59,328 nucleotides of DNA from Lachnospiraceae bacterium (GTDB lineage: Bacteria; Bacillota; Clostridia; Lachnospirales; Lachnospiraceae). The stretch's first letter is position 1; every line of letters begins with the position of its first letter. A program made the position numbers and the translations under genes. The notes beneath the pieces were generated by a model. That model searched no databases. It was not told where the DNA came from and saw nothing but the letters and a program-made list of their open reading frames with translations. The stretch covers positions 1-59,328 of the forward strand of contig JAFQMS010000015.1 of assembly GCA_017396145.1 (NCBI GenBank). The letters are read 5' to 3'. Below are positions 18,623-25,498 of this stretch, in pieces.

Positions 18623-18651
18623 ATTATATCAAAATAAAAGATGGAATACAA
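18623..18651 (-). promoter_or_regulatory. sigma-A promoter of toxin mRNA 2
   Basis: On the minus strand: TTGTAT (18651-18646), 17-bp spacer, TATAAT (18628-18623). Predicted start near 18616, at the edge of the right inverted-repeat arm. Confidence 0.7.
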
Positions 18652-18712
18652 TAAATAATTGTGGAGTACTGAAATGAAAATGAATATAAAGAAAAATATT
18701 GGAAGGTAGAAG

Positions 18713-18940
18713 ATGCAAATGACTAGACTACATAATATAACACAAGTCGCTAAATCAGTATACTTATTAATATTATGTGATTTGGTTGTAGATAGACTTT
18801 CTGATTCAGAAGGATATGAAATAGTTATAGAAGCACTGGGAAAATGTCAGGAATGGGTGCAAATAAAGAATATAGAGGATAATCAAAAACAGTTAGATGT
18901 TTTAAAAATCAAACAACTTGTAAAAGAATGTAGATTATGA
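18713..18940 (+). CDS. small protein, possibly related to Imm6-type immunity proteins
   Basis: 75 residues, acidic and helical: AKSVYLLILCDLVVDRL, SDSEGYEIVIEALGKCQEWVQ. The GY...ALxxCxxWV spacing reminds me of Imm6 immunity proteins of polymorphic toxin systems, but that family is usually longer and I cannot confirm it, so this may be a truncated copy. GGAAGG lies upstream of the start. No toxin gene is visible nearby. It is followed directly by a 30-codon open frame and then, 138 nt after its stop, by the nuclease-like gene. Confidence 0.45.
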   Translation: MQMTRLHNITQVAKSVYLLILCDLVVDRLSDSEGYEIVIEALGKCQEWVQIKNIEDNQKQLDVLKIKQLVKECRL

Positions 18941-19033
18941 ATGTTGAGGAATTCAGCACTAAATAGAGATGATATTTCGGATGATTTAAAGAAATTCAAA
19001 GCTTCTTGGGATATAAGCAGGGATAGAAAGTGA
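18941..19033 (+). CDS. very short ORF (30 aa), doubtful
   Basis: An ATG directly after the preceding stop opens MLRNSALNRDDISDDLKKFK, ending ASWDISRDRK. The composition is protein-like (amphipathic, charged), and it may be a frameshifted remnant of the end of the 18713 gene or of a lost neighbour. There is no clear ribosome site of its own. Confidence 0.2.
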   Translation: MLRNSALNRDDISDDLKKFKASWDISRDRK

Positions 19034-19078
19034 CAATGTGTTATATTTTATTAAAAAAAGTAAAGGAGTAAAAGGATA

Positions 19079-20140
19079 ATGGCTTCGGTTACACAAAGGA
19101 TATCAAAGGTACAACAGCCTTATGGTGGGTATTTGCCAATAAAGTTGTTTGCAAAAGAAAAATTTGATGATGGAAATACATTAAATGAAAATGAAAACAT
19201 TCATGCATCGCTAATTGGTATTGCTGTTGATTATTTAACACGCTTTTTGTTGGGAGATACTATAGATAAAGCTTTTAATATTTCGTGTTTAGGAGCTGCA
19301 AATATAGGTATGTTGAATAAAGCATCAGTTCTTAAGAAAAATATAACGGGATTAGATGATCTTTCTATTATATCGGCTTGCAAGCTTGTAGGCTTTGACG
19401 TTTGCTATAGAGCTTCTAAAAAATCATATAAACCTATAGAAACTATCAATCCTGATGTGGATACCATTGAGAATATCAGAATAATGGTAAAACGTAGTAT
19501 ATTGTTTTGGCGTAAATTCGGACCAATTATTAGTAGTGAAATAACTTTTGAAGGTGGATACACAGATACGATTGATGCTGGAGACGGAGATTTTATAAGC
19601 GCAGATACATTGTGGGATTTTAAAGTATCTAAATCATCACCAACATCTAAACATTCTCTACAAGTATTAGTGTATTATATAATGGGATTACATTCAGTAC
19701 ATATGCAGTTCAAAAGTATTACATCGATTGGTATTTATAATCCAAGATTGAATATTGCGTATATTTGTCCAATAAGCAATATTTCTACTGAGGTCATTAC
19801 TGAAATTGAAAATAATGTTATTTGTTATGGTGTAACGAGATGTAAAAGTAATGCAAATATACCAACTGGAATAAAGAGCAAGAGTTCATTTTGTTCTAGG
19901 GAATTAACAGTAGCGGAAATATGCAATAATACAGGACTTAAAAAGAATATGATATACGGAGATATTCGTTCTGGTAAACTTAAGGCATATAAAAAAGGCA
20001 ACAAATACTGTGTTTCAATAACAGATTATTTAGAATATGTAAAACGGAAAAAGCTTGAACAAAAAATACGTATGGGGTTTGCGGTTGTGATGGCAATCAT
20101 TTGTTTTTTGATAATGATTTTCCTTTTTGAAGGAGTGTAA
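19079..20140 (+). CDS. RecB/Cas4-like PD-(D/E)XK protein with HTH and C-terminal membrane anchor
   Basis: A 353-residue protein of an uncharacterised family that I recognise from many Firmicutes (conserved start SVTQRI...QP.GGY, then NIHASLIG.AVDYLTRF). Residues 155-200 carry a RecB/Cas4-type nuclease signature: GDGD (D171), then WDFKVSK (D180, K182), then the helix LQVLVYYIMG (Q195, Y199), i.e. motifs D...DxK...QxxxY. Residues about 278-325 form an excisionase/MerR-like winged HTH (LTVAEICNNTGLKKNMIYGDIRSGKL...). A single membrane helix ends the chain (about 334-351). Nuclease activity, membrane anchoring and DNA binding are inferred. The start has GGAGTAAAAGGATA upstream. It is the last gene before glyA. 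Confidence 0.72.
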   Translation: MASVTQRISKVQQPYGGYLPIKLFAKEKFDDGNTLNENENIHASLIGIAVDYLTRFLLGDTIDKAFNISCLGAANIGMLNKASVLKKNITGLDDLSIISACKLVGFDVCYRASKKSYKPIETINPDVDTIENIRIMVKRSILFWRKFGPIISSEITFEGGYTDTIDAGDGDFISADTLWDFKVSKSSPTSKHSLQVLVYYIMGLHSVHMQFKSITSIGIYNPRLNIAYICPISNISTEVITEIENNVICYGVTRCKSNANIPTGIKSKSSFCSRELTVAEICNNTGLKKNMIYGDIRSGKLKAYKKGNKYCVSITDYLEYVKRKKLEQKIRMGFAVVMAIICFLIMIFLFEGV

Positions 20141-20251
20141 ATTCACTCTTTAATGATAATTAAGAAATTCTACTTGTTACCTTTAACTAAATATGTTAAA
20201 TTATTATAAGACAATAAACTGCCTAAGGCAGATTAAAATATGGAGGTTTTT

Positions 20252-21577
20252 ATGTTTTCATTTGATGAAGTACTAGGATATGATCCTGAAGTTGCTCAGG
20301 CTATGAATGATGAGCTTAAGAGACAGAGAGATAACATTGAGCTTATTGCATCTGAGAATATTGTAAGTAAGGCTGTTATGGCAGCTATGGGTAGCCACCT
20401 TACTAACAAGTATGCAGAAGGATATTCAGGTAAGAGATACTATGGTGGATGTGAATATGTTGACGTGGTAGAGACTCTTGCTATTGAAAGAGCTAAGAAG
20501 CTTTTTGGTTGCGAATATGTTAATGTTCAGCCACACTCTGGTGCACAGGCTAACATGGCAGTATTCTTTGCATTGGTTAAGCCAGGGGATACTGTAATGG
20601 GTATGAACCTTGCTCATGGTGGACATCTTACTCATGGAAGCCCTGTTAATATGTCAGGCTCATATTTTAACATTGTTCCTTACGGTGTTAATGACGATGG
20701 ATTCATTGATTATGATGAACTTGAGAAGATTGCATTAGAAGCTAAGCCAAAGCTTATTGTGGCTGGTGCTAGTGCATATGCAAGAGAGATTGATTTCAAG
20801 AAATTCAGAGAAGTTGCAGATAAGGTTGGAGCATACCTTATGGTAGATATGGCTCATATTGCAGGTCTTGTAGCAGCAGGACTTCATATGAATCCTGTTC
20901 CATATGCTCATGTTGTAACAACTACAACTCATAAGACTTTAAGAGGACCAAGAGGTGGTATGATTCTTTGCGGTAGTGAAGAATTTGCTAAGGAAATCAA
21001 CTTTAACAAGGCTGTTTTCCCAGGAATCCAGGGTGGACCACTTATGCATGTTATCGCAGCTAAGGCTGTATGCTTCAAGGAAGCATTAGATGATAGCTTT
21101 AAAGTATATATGCAGGGTGTTAAGGATAATGCTCAGGCTCTTGCAAAGGGACTTACTGACAGAGGATTTAACCTTGTATCAGGTGGAACAGACAATCACC
21201 TTATGTTAGTTGATTTACAGAATATGAATGTTACAGGTAAGGAATGTGAGAAACTTCTTGACGCGGCTCATATTACATGTAACAAGAATGCAATCCCTAA
21301 CGACCCACAGTCACCATTCGTAACAAGTGGTATCAGACTTGGAACTCCAGCGGTTACTTCAAGAGGAATGAACACTCAGGATATGGATGCAATTGCAGAA
21401 GCAATTTCTATGCTTGTTAAAGGTGAAACTAACGCACAGGAAAAGGCTACAGCAATAGTTAAAGACCTTACTAATAAGTATCCACTTTACCAATTTTTGA
21501 AAATTTTTAAATGTGTGTTGACATTTAGATTTAATGTGATACAATTAAGAACTACTACGAAATGTGGTAGTTCTTAA
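20252..21577 (+). CDS. glyA: serine hydroxymethyltransferase with 3' readthrough extension
   Basis: A PLP enzyme converting serine and tetrahydrofolate to glycine and methylene-THF. The family core is intact: [44 protein letters not shown], the PLP-binding lysine in [16 protein letters not shown], and [14 protein letters not shown]. The normal C-terminus ends at ...NKYPLY, giving 413 residues. Here the next codon is CAA where TAA is expected, and the frame runs 28 codons further ([14 protein letters not shown]...) into the intergenic promoter and hairpin, stopping at 21575-21577. A single T-to-C change could explain it. TGGAGG lies 6 nt before ATG20252; the upstream ATG20240 overlaps that site. 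Confidence 0.96.
   Translation: MFSFDEVLGYDPEVAQAMNDELKRQRDNIELIASENIVSKAVMAAMGSHLTNKYAEGYSGKRYYGGCEYVDVVETLAIERAKKLFGCEYVNVQPHSGAQANMAVFFALVKPGDTVMGMNLAHGGHLTHGSPVNMSGSYFNIVPYGVNDDGFIDYDELEKIALEAKPKLIVAGASAYAREIDFKKFREVADKVGAYLMVDMAHIAGLVAAGLHMNPVPYAHVVTTTTHKTLRGPRGGMILCGSEEFAKEINFNKAVFPGIQGGPLMHVIAAKAVCFKEALDDSFKVYMQGVKDNAQALAKGLTDRGFNLVSGGTDNHLMLVDLQNMNVTGKECEKLLDAAHITCNKNAIPNDPQSPFVTSGIRLGTPAVTSRGMNTQDMDAIAEAISMLVKGETNAQEKATAIVKDLTNKYPLYQFLKIFKCVLTFRFNVIQLRTTTKCGSS
21518..21545 (+). promoter_or_regulatory. candidate ssrA promoter inside the extended glyA frame
   Basis: TTGACA (21518-21523), 16-bp spacer, TACAAT (21540-21545). It is immediately followed by a 16-bp stem (21543-21558 with 21564-21579) that may be the glyA terminator. 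The mature tmRNA starts 60 nt downstream, so a precursor would need 5' processing. Confidence 0.5.
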
Positions 21578-21604
21578 TTGCTTTATAGCAAATATATAAA
21601 ACCA

Positions 21605-21948
21605 GGGGTTGTACTGGTTTCGACAGGGATTTTGAAGTCGCATAAGCCATCCGGGGACTAGGACCTCGTTACCAACTTAGAAATTAAATATAAACGCAGA
21701 CGAAAATTTAGCGTTAGCTGCCTAGTTGCAGCTTGTCAGCCTTAAGTCACCCGCTGCTTAAGAACTGGCATCGACCTTGCGGGGCACTTCACTACCAAAG
21801 CTTTGAGGTAGAGGAAGATTTATGAAGCTACTGACCATGACAGCCTGTTAGTGGGCGGCCATGGGAGGGAATAATAAATCACTGACTGCGATGGGAGAAA
21901 GTGCGGTGGACGGGTTCTTGGACAGGGGTTCGATTCCCCTCAACTCCA
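21605..21948 (+). ncRNA. ssrA: transfer-messenger RNA (SsrA)
   Basis: One-piece tmRNA that rescues stalled ribosomes with SmpB. The 5' end GGGGTTGTACTGGTTTCGACAGGG and the 3' T-arm GGGGTTCGATTCCCC are diagnostic. GGGGTTG (21605-21611) pairs with CAACTCC (21941-21947) as the acceptor stem (one G-U), A21948 is the discriminator, and CCA is not encoded. The tag frame reads ...ADENLALAA and stops at TAG 21723-21725; the resume codon is GCA 21696 or AAC 21693. A tyrosine-recombinase element has inserted exactly at its 3' end, restoring the acceptor stem but separating it from the downstream terminator (24264-24310). Confidence 0.97.
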
Positions 21949-22928
21949 TAATTTTCCAAAAAATCAATTGTACTTCCAGAAAAGGATTGTAGTACAATAT
22001 CATCTAGTATATGTGTATATACATCTAAAGTCATACTTGCCTTACTATGACCAAGTATTTTGGAAACTATGTTAATATCTAAACCCTTTAGAATAAGATT
22101 TGTTGCAAATGTGTGACGCAAAGAGTGTAGTCCTTTATATCGTACTCCTATGCGTTTACATAGTCTGCTAAAGGTTCTTGATAAATTTCTATCACTTAAG
22201 AAATTACCATTTTTTGTAGTTATCAAGTAATCATTATCATTAGCATAATATAAATATAAAATATATTTTCTTGCATTGTTGCTTATTGGTACTTGCCTAA
22301 TACTAGATTGCGTTTTTGGTGTTGTGACTTTGAAACCACGAACAGAACCACTTCTTGCATATATCAGTGCATTTTTTATATATATTACTCCTGCATCTAA
22401 ATCTATATCAGATTTACGGAGTGCTAGAATTTCCCCAACTCTCAAGCCTGTAAATAATAATATGGGGATAGCATAGACATTTAGACTATACAATCTATTA
22501 TTAGTATCAATTTCTTGTATTATTCTTTTGATTTCATCATTAGTGTAAATAATAATTCTTTTTTTTGCAACATTGGATTTGAATCTCTTTTTATTTACAT
22601 CATTGCAAGGATTACTTGAAACAATGCCATCATCTAATGCATAACTATATGAATTTTTGATAAATTCAAATATTTTAGATAATGTGCTTTGTGAGTAGTT
22701 TTTATTTATTAGGTATCCATTTTCAATTTTTTTGTATGTGGCATTCCTTCTTTCAATCATAAAATTTTTTATATCAATAGTTTTTATACTATCCATATCA
22801 TTGTTAAACAGTGAATTAGACAATATATGGTTCTTGTATATACTATATATGCGATAATAGGCTAAATCTTTTAAATTGGCTTTCTTTTCAGGCAAATAAT
22901 ATTTTTCTATGTATTCAATATAATTCAT
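21879..22928 (-). CDS. int: tyrosine recombinase (integrase) overlapping tmRNA
   Basis: A 349-residue phage/ICE-type site-specific recombinase. The N-terminal SAM-like arm/core-binding domain occupies about residues 1-115; the catalytic domain has Arg in TGLRVGEILALRKSDID, HSLRHTFATN (H-x-x-R), LGHSKASMTLDVYTH with the final His and the nucleophilic Tyr. All catalytic residues are intact. The last about 22 codons (GVEGNRTPVQEPVHRTFSH...) are encoded by the antisense strand of the tmRNA 3' end, so the natural C-terminus in the free circular element would differ. It faces its own att site, as typical for tmRNA-targeting elements. The element is only 2.2 kb. Confidence 0.93.
   Translation of the reverse strand: MNYIEYIEKYYLPEKKANLKDLAYYRIYSIYKNHILSNSLFNNDMDSIKTIDIKNFMIERRNATYKKIENGYLINKNYSQSTLSKIFEFIKNSYSYALDDGIVSSNPCNDVNKKRFKSNVAKKRIIIYTNDEIKRIIQEIDTNNRLYSLNVYAIPILLFTGLRVGEILALRKSDIDLDAGVIYIKNALIYARSGSVRGFKVTTPKTQSSIRQVPISNNARKYILYLYYANDNDYLITTKNGNFLSDRNLSRTFSRLCKRIGVRYKGLHSLRHTFATNLILKGLDINIVSKILGHSKASMTLDVYTHILDDIVLQSFSGSTIDFLENYGVEGNRTPVQEPVHRTFSHRSQ
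21927..21948. repeat. attL core (22 bp, tmRNA 3' end)
   Basis: The 22-bp segment beginning GGTTCGATTCCCCTCA is repeated at 24116-24137 with one A-to-G change. Confidence 0.85.
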
Positions 22929-22945
22929 TCTGCCACCTAACGCAT

Positions 22946-23515
22946 TTATTCGTCTTTTTTTGCGCTTTCTTTAGTGTAGCAGCATAATTTATTGGGTGTG
23001 ATGTTACTTGCTATCTTATAGCCATTATCTAGCATATATTTATGCGCTATCATACATTCAATATTTATGTGCTCGTATGGTGTTGTATCTGCATAGAGTA
23101 TAGAACATATATGCGAATAAATACCCAGTATATCATTGTCGTAATAGTCTAATAATTCTTTAAACATCATTTTACCACTATCACTTACACACATTTTTAA
23201 ATATTGCTCATTAGTATCTGTTTTATAATACTTTTCGTAAGTTTGATTAACTTCATCATCAGTATCGAAATTGCAAATATTATCTTTGTTGTTACAATAA
23301 CCATTTTCAAGCATTGTTATATGGCAAATATAAATGGCAACAGTATTTTTAATTTCAAAAAAATCATTTTTATCAGATACATTTACACACGAGTCATAAT
23401 TATATAAAAGATAATTGTAAATATCGCAAATATTACCTTGAAATTGAATTTCCAATTCCTTGTATTTATTAAGCAGCCTTTCATCATCAAATAGTTTATA
23501 GATTTCTTCATTCAT
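22946..23515 (-). CDS. unknown cargo protein of the ssrA element
   Basis: 189 residues, acidic, rich in Asn, Tyr and Cys, without a signal peptide or membrane span. I recognise no family. Visible features are a predicted helical fold with repeated aromatic positions (NICDIYNYLLYNYDS, CHITMLENGYC, ICSILYADTTPYEHINIECM) and seven or more cysteines in the second half. The start is at 23515, where AACGGAGG lies 7-8 nt upstream; the longer frame lacks such a site. It precedes int on the same strand with a 17-nt gap, so the two are probably cotranscribed. It may be the element's cargo (defence, regulation or directionality factor), but the sequence does not decide. Confidence 0.65.
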   Translation of the reverse strand: MNEEIYKLFDDERLLNKYKELEIQFQGNICDIYNYLLYNYDSCVNVSDKNDFFEIKNTVAIYICHITMLENGYCNNKDNICNFDTDDEVNQTYEKYYKTDTNEQYLKMCVSDSGKMMFKELLDYYDNDILGIYSHICSILYADTTPYEHINIECMIAHKYMLDNGYKIASNITPNKLCCYTKESAKKDE

Positions 23516-23569
23516 TGCAAAACCTCCGTTTTTTATTGCGTAGTATTTGTTTTTTTTCGTTCGGTGCAT

Positions 23570-24115
23570 AGCAATAAATTTAAACTATCAGCATAGCCAT
23601 TTTAATAAAATGATTATAAAGTGTTGTCATTGACAAGAGAGCCAACCGCCCAAGGCGGTTTTGGCTCATATCGTAATGCAATAAAGCAAGTATCGCCTGA
23701 ATCATTTTCTTAGTTAAATTCTGAATTTAAGATTTGAAAAGCAATCATAAATTCATAATTTAACATACTTTTGTCCCGAAAAATGATACTATGTCAAGTA
23801 TTGTATCATCTAGCAATTAGTGGTAGGTTACAAAAGTTACTACGACATAATATTATATTTAAGCCGAATATCATTAATTGGCTAGTCAACACAACACCGC
23901 CTTTTTTATTTTAATTGGCTAGTCGAAACATATATTTTATATTTATGCTAGTTTCACCGCGGGGAATATATTCCCCTTGTCGATTTTTTAAAAAGCAAAA
24001 AATCGATACGCATAGTTTCTCGACTCTTTCTTAACACTACACTATGCAACATTAAATTTTACTCTAGTTTAGTGGTAATTATATTAACTTGTTTTTGCTT
24101 TTCGGCTAGAGCGGA
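23570..24115. other. structured non-coding end of the ssrA element
   Basis: No convincing gene. It holds a stem GAGCCAACCGCC/GGCGGTTTTGGCTC near 23639-23667, two direct copies of TTAATTGGCTAGTC (23874-23887 and 23911-23924), a perfect palindrome GGGGAATATATTCCCC (23961-23976), and a stem TCGATTTTTT/AAAAAATCGA (23980-23989 with 23997-24006). Arm-type integrase or excisionase sites and an origin-like or sRNA element are possible readings. Confidence 0.55.
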
Positions 24116-24137
24116 GGTTCGATTCCCCTCAGCTCCA
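24116..24137. repeat. attR core (duplicate of the tmRNA 3' end)
   Basis: Same 22-bp core as 21927-21948 with G instead of A at the 17th base. It does not belong to a complete tRNA or tmRNA. Confidence 0.85.
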
Positions 24138-24263
24138 CTAGAGGAGCCTAAATCGGAATTTTATTGTTTCATAGGTGGATTTGCCATGACGATACTGTTT
24201 GAAATTCCGTAAATAGGCAAAAACTTCATAAAAATGCTACTTTTGTGTAGAAATATATGAAAT

Positions 24264-24310
24264 AAAAGCACTTAAAACAGTTTTTTTTATCTGTTTTAAG
24301 TGCTCTTTTT
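24264..24310 (+). terminator. terminator, probably the original ssrA terminator
   Basis: AAAAGCACTTAAAACAG (24264-24280) pairs with CTGTTTTAAGTGCTCTTTT (24291-24309), then more Ts. The element insertion moved it about 2.2 kb from ssrA. Confidence 0.75.
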
Positions 24311-24432
24311 ATGCATATTGTTTTTGAAATCTCAATAACTCTTGAATACATACTATTTCTGTTGAATAAAGTTAAAAAACATTTCCACTAAAGCAAAAAA
24401 ATGAACCAAATAAACGTCATATGCTGAACAGT

Positions 24433-24636
24433 CTATTTTGGCTCATTCTTCAATCCTAAAATGTAATCGGTTGATACTTTATGAAATTGTGCGAGTTTTA
24501 TTAATATGTCTGTGGGAATATCTCGTTGTCCTAATTCATAATTACTATATACTTGCTGGGAACAATTTAACATAAGTGCCATTTTCTTTTGGGTTATTTT
24601 TTTTTCTTCCCTTAATTCTCTAATTCTATGATACAT
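24433..24636 (-). CDS. XRE-family HTH transcriptional regulator
   Basis: 67 residues that are essentially one Cro/C1-type helix-turn-helix: IRELREEKKITQKKMALMLNCSQQVYSNYELGQRDIP, followed by the family's usual LIKLAQFHKVSTDYILGL. No ligand-binding domain. GAAAGAGGTAAGAT precedes the start. It is divergent from the zinc-ribbon/PspC gene, and a 21-bp near-palindrome sits on that gene's promoter, so it is likely its repressor (inference). AT-rich DNA and proximity to attR raise the possibility that it came with a mobile element, but it lies outside the duplicated sites. Confidence 0.85.
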   Translation of the reverse strand: MYHRIRELREEKKITQKKMALMLNCSQQVYSNYELGQRDIPTDILIKLAQFHKVSTDYILGLKNEPK

Positions 24637-24707
24637 ATCTTACCTCTTTCAATATAGAGTGATTGTGTTTTTAATACTACTAATTATAACCAAAGAAATA
24701 TTATTGG

Positions 24708-24736
24708 TTGACATTTACCGCAAATTGCAGTAAAAT
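24708..24736 (+). promoter_or_regulatory. promoter with palindromic operator for the PspC gene
   Basis: TTGACA (24708-24713), 17-bp spacer, TAAAAT (24731-24736). A 21-bp near-palindrome spans 24714-24734: TTTAC-c-GCAA-a-TTGC-a-GTAAA, with one mismatched pair. It fills the spacer and the -10 box, an ideal repressor position. Confidence 0.7.
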
Positions 24737-24828
24737 ATATTTTGAAATTATTATGATGTATTTAAATAAACTAAATACAGGAATTTATTTTTATATGAAA
24801 ATCAAAATTACAAAAAGGAGAAAGAGTT

Positions 24829-25233
24829 ATGAAGTATTGCAGACATTGTGGAAGTGAAATGCAAGATGAAGCAGCGGTGTGTGTCAAATGTGGCATTTCA
24901 ATTAAGACACCAGTAACAGCAGAAAAAGCATATTGTAAGGCATGTGGTGCTGAAATGAATGGTAAAGCTGTGTTGTGTACCAAATGTGGAATAAGTCAAA
25001 CAAAAGGGGCAAGTTTAGGGGCAGGTAGTACAAGCACACAGTCAGATTCATTGGCAAGATCACGTGAAGGAAAAGTTATTGCAGGTGTATGTAGTGGATT
25101 TGCAAAGCGATTTGGTATCAAAGCGTCTATAATTAGAGTGATTCTAATTGTCATTGCTTTTATACCTATTATAAGTTGGATTGCAGTTATTGGTTATGTG
25201 ATTGCCATTTTTGCTCTCCCATATGAGGACTAA
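24829..25233 (+). CDS. double zinc-ribbon PspC-domain membrane protein
   Basis: 134 residues. Two zinc ribbons at the N-terminus (YCRHCGSEM...CVKCG, residues about 3-24, and YCKACGAEM...CTKCG, about 38-57), a flexible Ser/Gly linker, then a PspC domain (about 74-132: SREGKVIAGVCSGFAKRFGI, two hydrophobic stretches ending ALPYED). PspC domains are linked to envelope stress sensing. The combination is common in Clostridia, with unknown partners. The RBS is AAAGGAG. Likely controlled by the divergent XRE regulator through the palindrome on its promoter. Confidence 0.85.
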   Translation: MKYCRHCGSEMQDEAAVCVKCGISIKTPVTAEKAYCKACGAEMNGKAVLCTKCGISQTKGASLGAGSTSTQSDSLARSREGKVIAGVCSGFAKRFGIKASIIRVILIVIAFIPIISWIAVIGYVIAIFALPYED

Positions 25234-25319
25234 TTATTTTAAACACTGTAAGAGTGTATTAGATTATAACTGTTTGATTAGAACAAATATCTCTTTATGT
25301 ATGTATTACAATTATACAT

Positions 25320-25351
25320 AAAAAGCCATATTCATAAGATTATGGCTTTTT
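25320..25351. terminator. terminator after the PspC gene
   Basis: AAAAAGCCATA (25320-25330) pairs with TATGGCTTTTT (25341-25351). Confidence 0.75.
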
Positions 25352-25363
25352 ATTAACTTTACA

Positions 25364-25407
25364 AAAAAATACCCCATTCACTAAAATGAGTGAATGGGGT
25401 GTTTTTT
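25364..25407. terminator. strong bidirectional terminator
   Basis: A stem of 19 positions from AAAAAATACCCCATTCACT (25364-25382) and its partner 25389-25407, one non-Watson-Crick pair, six As on one side and six Ts on the other. It separates the convergent PspC and lipoprotein genes. Confidence 0.88.
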
Positions 25408-25498
25408 ATCCTTAACTTAATGACATTGACCTTCGGGTGTATTGTTGGTTATTTACATCCATTAGAATATCAGTGGATTCATGTAGTTTTACAATCTA

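Larger units (their letters stand above)
21949..24137. mobile_element. 2.2-kb integrative element inserted in ssrA
   Basis: Bounded by the tmRNA 3' end (attL) and its imperfect duplicate (attR). It carries only an integrase, a 189-aa unknown gene and about 600 bp of structured non-coding DNA. There is no replication, transfer, capsid or excisionase gene. It may be a deletion remnant or a minimal satellite-like island. The AT-rich content and lysine/asparagine-rich proteins differ from the flanking housekeeping genes. Confidence 0.85.

Noticed and set aside
18334..18651. Reading the inverted repeats of locus 18.3 kb as an insertion sequence or MITE
   Set aside because: The arms are imperfect, have no target-site duplication that I can see, and their placement at both transcript starts is explained better by the RNA-pairing design; a MITE origin is not excluded.
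22276..22476. 66-codon plus-strand ORF inside int
   Set aside because: Antisense to conserved catalytic-domain codons of the integrase, no SD.
24105..24140. Possible tRNA or second tmRNA 3' half
   Set aside because: Only the T-arm-like 22 bp is present, with no D-arm or anticodon region. It is the attR copy of the ssrA end.
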